The position numbers were made by a program, and so were the translations under genes. From Rhodothermaceae bacterium (GTDB taxonomy: Bacteria; Bacteroidota; Rhodothermia; Balneolales; Cyclonatronaceae): a stretch of 37,177 nucleotides of DNA. Below, piece by piece: positions 34,185-37,177 of this stretch. The notes under the pieces were generated by a model that searched no databases, had not been told where the DNA came from, and worked only from the letters and a program-made list of their open reading frames with translations. Where the stretch lies: contig JAIVHB010000165.1 of assembly GCA_020201275.1 (NCBI GenBank), positions 1 to 37,177 of the forward strand, in the 5' to 3' direction. The number at the start of each line of letters is the position of its first letter. The first letter of the stretch is position 1.

Positions 34185-34618
34185 TGAGCTTCCTTTCCGA
34201 TTGTTCTTCACAGGCAAATCAGGAGAGCATTCTCCGGAGGTCGTCTCCCCCGCTTCATATCCGGGAGACTCATTCTTTCATTAAAATATCGTCTAAAATG
34301 ATAATAAACAACTACTTGAATGAACTTAAGCACTCATCATCAACTTTCCACTAACCAAACCAGCAACATTTGCTGTTCTGTTTCTCCTTCTCTTCCTTAC
34401 CCATTGTCTGTTTATTCATCGATCACTTGCCATGTGCCTGTTTTTTCCAATAACCTCTCTTTTGTTTAGCACTGGCATGATTAATATATTAAAAATTCCT
34501 AATAACAACACCTGCTATTATTAACATTAATACACGCGATAGCGGCACTATAACCAGTTTGATTGATTCTGATGAGCGGCAATTCATGTTGTCCTACTCG
34601 TATAGTCCGCCCAGGCAA
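34185..34618. other. Intergenic region, no gene recognised
   Basis: This 434 bp, AT-rich gap lies between the histidine kinase start and the DUF3185 protein stop, both on the minus strand. Open frames on the plus strand from 34559 are antisense to the DUF3185 gene. The histidine-kinase promoter should lie here. No clear hairpin or repeat was found. Confidence 0.5.
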
Positions 34619-34831
34619 CTATCTGCCGTATCCTTTTCTGCCCTTTACGATGCCTGCAATACCGATAATGCCCACAATAATCCCCCCGATGAGCAGCCAC
34701 ATGGATCTGTCGGTAGGGGAGCCCGTAAAAATGCGGGACACATCGGAGCTGAATGAATCCATCTCCATCATCCCCCAGATTATCAAAATTATTCCGGCAG
34801 CAAGTATTGCGACCGATCTGATACTACCCAT
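34619..34831 (-). CDS. DUF3185-like small two-helix membrane protein
   Basis: Small inner-membrane protein of 70 residues. Seen: two hydrophobic helices (SVAILAAGIILIIWG and MWLLIGGIIVGIIGIAGIV) joined by a short loop with the GSPTDRSMW motif and ending in a basic tail (KGRKGYGR). This layout matches the DUF3185 pattern. The ATG at 34831 has a good ribosome-binding site (AGGAG, seven bases upstream), so the longer in-frame start at 34873 is not favoured. Function unknown; such proteins are often found near stress or envelope genes. It follows another small membrane-protein gene by 104 bases on the same strand. Confidence 0.78.
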   Translation of the reverse strand: MGSIRSVAILAAGIILIIWGMMEMDSFSSDVSRIFTGSPTDRSMWLLIGGIIVGIIGIAGIVKGRKGYGR

Positions 34832-34935
34832 ACAATCTCCTGCAACTTTATGAATTATTGGACTATTAATCACCCGGGAAAGTACCAGGCCGGCAAATCC
34901 TGATTATGTTTCAGGCTGGCACGAATGTACCGTTA

Positions 34936-35256
34936 TTATGTGAGAACTATCAGAAGTAGAAGAATGATAATTATTGCCGTTGCAGAAATATAAACACCAC
35001 CACTAAGGCCTCTCAGATCATTTTGTATGGTTTTCACTTCCTGTTGAAGCTCGCTCTTCTGAGAGGGGCTCATCACGGAAACATCCATCTCTTTGATTTC
35101 ATCCAGCCTTTTAAGAAGAACTTCGGCACGCTCAACCTCTTCATTTTTATTAACTGCTGTGGCATTCGCAAGTTTGTCGGCCGTGGCATGGGATGCAACC
35201 GGATTAAGAATCATCAACATCAGGGCTGTGATCAGGCCAGCTATTACTTTTTTCAT
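34936..35256 (-). CDS. Small exported membrane protein, function unknown
   Basis: Protein of 106 residues. Seen: a signal peptide (about 1-24, ending SHATA), a charged helical middle (ERAEVLLKRLDEIKEMD; SQKSELQQEVKTIQNDL), then a C-terminal membrane helix (GGVYISATAIIIILLLLIV). The GGVY-plus-hydrophobic-tail layout recurs in small Bacteroidota-type proteins of unknown role. The ATG at 35256 starts a clean signal sequence. It is upstream of the DUF3185 gene on the same strand, and the two may be co-expressed small envelope proteins. The 288 bp before it (to 35544) is divergent from the gamma-glutamyltranspeptidase gene and should contain promoters for both. Confidence 0.7.
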   Translation of the reverse strand: MKKVIAGLITALMLMILNPVASHATADKLANATAVNKNEEVERAEVLLKRLDEIKEMDVSVMSPSQKSELQQEVKTIQNDLRGLSGGVYISATAIIIILLLLIVLT

Positions 35257-35544
35257 GGCAACCGGGTTTAGATTAAGGTTTTATTCAGATCAGCATAATG
35301 GATGTCCCATTATTAGCTGTCTGAGCAATTAATAAATAATTAATCACTTTTTATACCATAATTCCAAATCCCAACTGCCACAGTTTCCAGTATATCTTAT
35401 CCACTGTGGCGGCTACTCGCATCCTCACACTCAAGATTGGTGAAATGGGAATCTGAAATGGCACAAAACCAGTTTTGATAAACGAATGATGCTGCCTATC
35501 CTTGGAATGCTATTCCCATTTTCAAACTTACTTGAGTACTAACA

Positions 35545-37177
35545 ATGATTACCCATAGAAATAATTTACTCCCGGATTCACAAACACTTATTACGCTATT
35601 TATTATTCTTCTGACCGTAACAACTGCCTGTGAAAAGCCTGCCAGGGATTCTCAAATCGATTATACCATCCCCGAACAGCCCGAAATTGCCAGCGGTTAC
35701 ACAGAAAAACCGGGCTGGGAATTCTCCAAATACGCCGTTACTGCAGCCAATCCTCTGGCCGCCGATGCGGGTTACCAGATCCTGCAGGCAGGTGGTTCGG
35801 CCGTGGATGCTGCCATAGCCGTGCAACTCGTACTCTCTTTGGTTGAACCGCAATCAAGCGGTATTGGTGGCGGTACATTCCTCATGTACTGGGACGGTGA
35901 CAGCGTCTATGCACTCGACGGTCGTGAAACCGCCCCGGCCGGCGCCGATGAAACTCTATTTCTTGACAATGACGGCAATCCGCTGCCGTTTGCCGATGCC
36001 GTTTCCAGCGGGTTATCCGTTGGTGTTCCCGGCACCCTTGCCATGCTGCATTCTGCCCATGAACAGTTCGGGGAGCTTCCGTGGGGCGATCTCTTTGTTC
36101 CGGCCATTACACTTGCTGAAGAGGGCTTCAGGATTAGTCCAAGGCTGCACGCCATGATCCGGAACGATGCTAACCTGTTCTCTGATGATATTGCCCGCAG
36201 TCTGTATTACGATGAGAATGGAAAGGCGCATCCGATCGGACATAATCTCCGCAATCCTGCCTTTGCCCGTATCCTGAGCCTGGTTTCAGGGCAGGGTATC
36301 GAAGCGTTCTATACCGGGGATGCAGCTGCCGGAATTGCTGAACGGGTTCAGAACCACCCCAGGCCCGGCACTATGACAACGGATGATATCAACCGGTATC
36401 CTGATCAGGACTTTACCCGTGAGGCCATTTGTACAGATTGGCGGACTTACCGCATTTGCGGATTCCCGCCTCCTTCATCAGGCCATATCACCATCATGCA
36501 GATACTTGGCATATTGGATAACCTGGATCTGCCGGATGAGGCGCTTCGTGAAGATCAGCCGGAATCTGCCTGGCTGCACTATTATATGGAAGCGTCCAAA
36601 TTGGCATTCGCCGACCGGAATATGTACATAGCCGATCCCGCATTTGTTCAGCCCCCTGCCGGTAGCTGGAACAGCCTGCTAAATCCTGGCTACCTCACAG
36701 CACGGTCGGCGGCCATCAGCGAAATGGCCATGGATCAGGCTGAAGCCGGAGATCCGGGATCTGTCGGGTCACTATTTGGGATACATCCCTGGCAGCCCGA
36801 CAATGGGACCAGCCACATCAGCATTGTCGATCGCGAGGGTCGGGCCGTAGCCATGACCACCACTATCGAGTCGGGTTTCGGAAGCCGCATCATGTCGGAT
36901 GGGGGTACCGGCCTGCCGGGGGGGTTCCACCTGAACAACCAGCTTACCGATTTTTCGCTGACACCACGTGATGCAGACGGCCGGCTGATCGCAAACCGTG
37001 TGGAGCCTGGAAAGCGTCCACGTTCCAGTATGAGCCCCACACTGGTCTTTGAACGGGAAACCGGCGAGCTGATCGTATCGGTCGGATCACCCGGCGGTGC
37101 GGGCATCATTCACTACACGGCCAAAGCACTTATCGGCATGCTCGACTGGGGCCTTAATGCGCAGGATGCCATTGATC
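35545..37177 (+). CDS. ggt: Gamma-glutamyltranspeptidase, lipoprotein (3' end outside window)
   Basis: Transfers or hydrolyses the gamma-glutamyl group of glutathione and related peptides. Open from the ATG at 35545 to the window edge, about 544 codons. Seen: a signal sequence with lipobox TTAC (Cys29), so the protein is likely lipid-anchored; the large-subunit start ANPLAADAGYQILQAGGSAVDAAIA (split) and GIGGGTFLMYW; the autoprocessing threonine Thr422 in DNGTSHISIVD; and small-subunit motifs AMTTTIESGFGSRIM, FHLNNQLTDFS, GKRPRSSMSPTLVF and VGSPGGAGII. The large-subunit domain is complete and the nucleophile is in place, so it should self-cleave normally. The stop codon and last residues are not in view. 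Together with the peptidases elsewhere in the window it suggests peptide and glutathione scavenging. Confidence 0.95.
   Translation, partial: MITHRNNLLPDSQTLITLFIILLTVTTACEKPARDSQIDYTIPEQPEIASGYTEKPGWEFSKYAVTAANPLAADAGYQILQAGGSAVDAAIAVQLVLSLVEPQSSGIGGGTFLMYWDGDSVYALDGRETAPAGADETLFLDNDGNPLPFADAVSSGLSVGVPGTLAMLHSAHEQFGELPWGDLFVPAITLAEEGFRISPRLHAMIRNDANLFSDDIARSLYYDENGKAHPIGHNLRNPAFARILSLVSGQGIEAFYTGDAAAGIAERVQNHPRPGTMTTDDINRYPDQDFTREAICTDWRTYRICGFPPPSSGHITIMQILGILDNLDLPDEALREDQPESAWLHYYMEASKLAFADRNMYIADPAFVQPPAGSWNSLLNPGYLTARSAAISEMAMDQAEAGDPGSVGSLFGIHPWQPDNGTSHISIVDREGRAVAMTTTIESGFGSRIMSDGGTGLPGGFHLNNQLTDFSLTPRDADGRLIANRVEPGKRPRSSMSPTLVFERETGELIVSVGSPGGAGIIHYTAKALIGMLDWGLNAQDAID

Overview
This 37 kb window looks like bacterial chromosome from the Bacteroidota/Balneolota/Rhodothermota assemblage. 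I infer a Balneolota-like organism from four things: a type IX secretion C-terminal sorting motif (NYPNPFNPET) on an aminopeptidase, two ECF sigma factor plus TPR-Ser/Thr-kinase loci, mostly weak Shine-Dalgarno sites with at least one Bacteroidota-style promoter, and a class I-like HMG-CoA reductase that suggests a mevalonate pathway. No tRNA, rRNA, CRISPR array, transposase or phage gene was recognised. The gene content is mostly housekeeping.

Layout. 0-5 kb: thioredoxin reductase running into a truncated nitroreductase, a membrane di-heme cytochrome c, and a prolyl oligopeptidase lipoprotein. 5-13 kb, all on the minus strand: a YgjP-type metallopeptidase with a TPR protein, the operon scpB-rluB-alpha/beta hydrolase, a cyclophilin lipoprotein, and a frameshifted priA. 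13-20.7 kb: HMG-CoA reductase, YifB/ComM ATPase, a DUF4342 protein, an M1 aminopeptidase with a T9SS tail, a 268 bp nested palindromic intergenic repeat, and S-adenosylhomocysteinase with a clear terminator. 21-31.6 kb: two ECF/kinase modules flanking purU, a PQQ-type sugar dehydrogenase and a split CPA2 antiporter with UspA domains. 31.9-37 kb: a fatty-acid desaturase, a soluble histidine kinase, two small membrane proteins and a gamma-glutamyltranspeptidase lipoprotein cut by the window edge.

Several products are exported or envelope peptidases (prolyl oligopeptidase, M1 aminopeptidase, gamma-glutamyltranspeptidase), which fits a protein- or peptide-degrading lifestyle (inference). The two ECF sigma factors carry Thr-Thr where ordinary ECF sigmas have acidic residues in region 2.2. 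Together with the neighbouring kinases this suggests phosphorylation-dependent sigma activation.

The most striking feature is damage. Six conserved loci between 1 and 28 kb are broken at a single point each: trxB/nitroreductase, scpB, priA, the M1 aminopeptidase N-terminus, the first TPR kinase and the antiporter. The lesions are one-base frameshifts or apparent losses of roughly 40-70 codons. Genes from 28.5 kb onward look intact. Whether this is genome decay or assembly/consensus error cannot be settled from the sequence alone.
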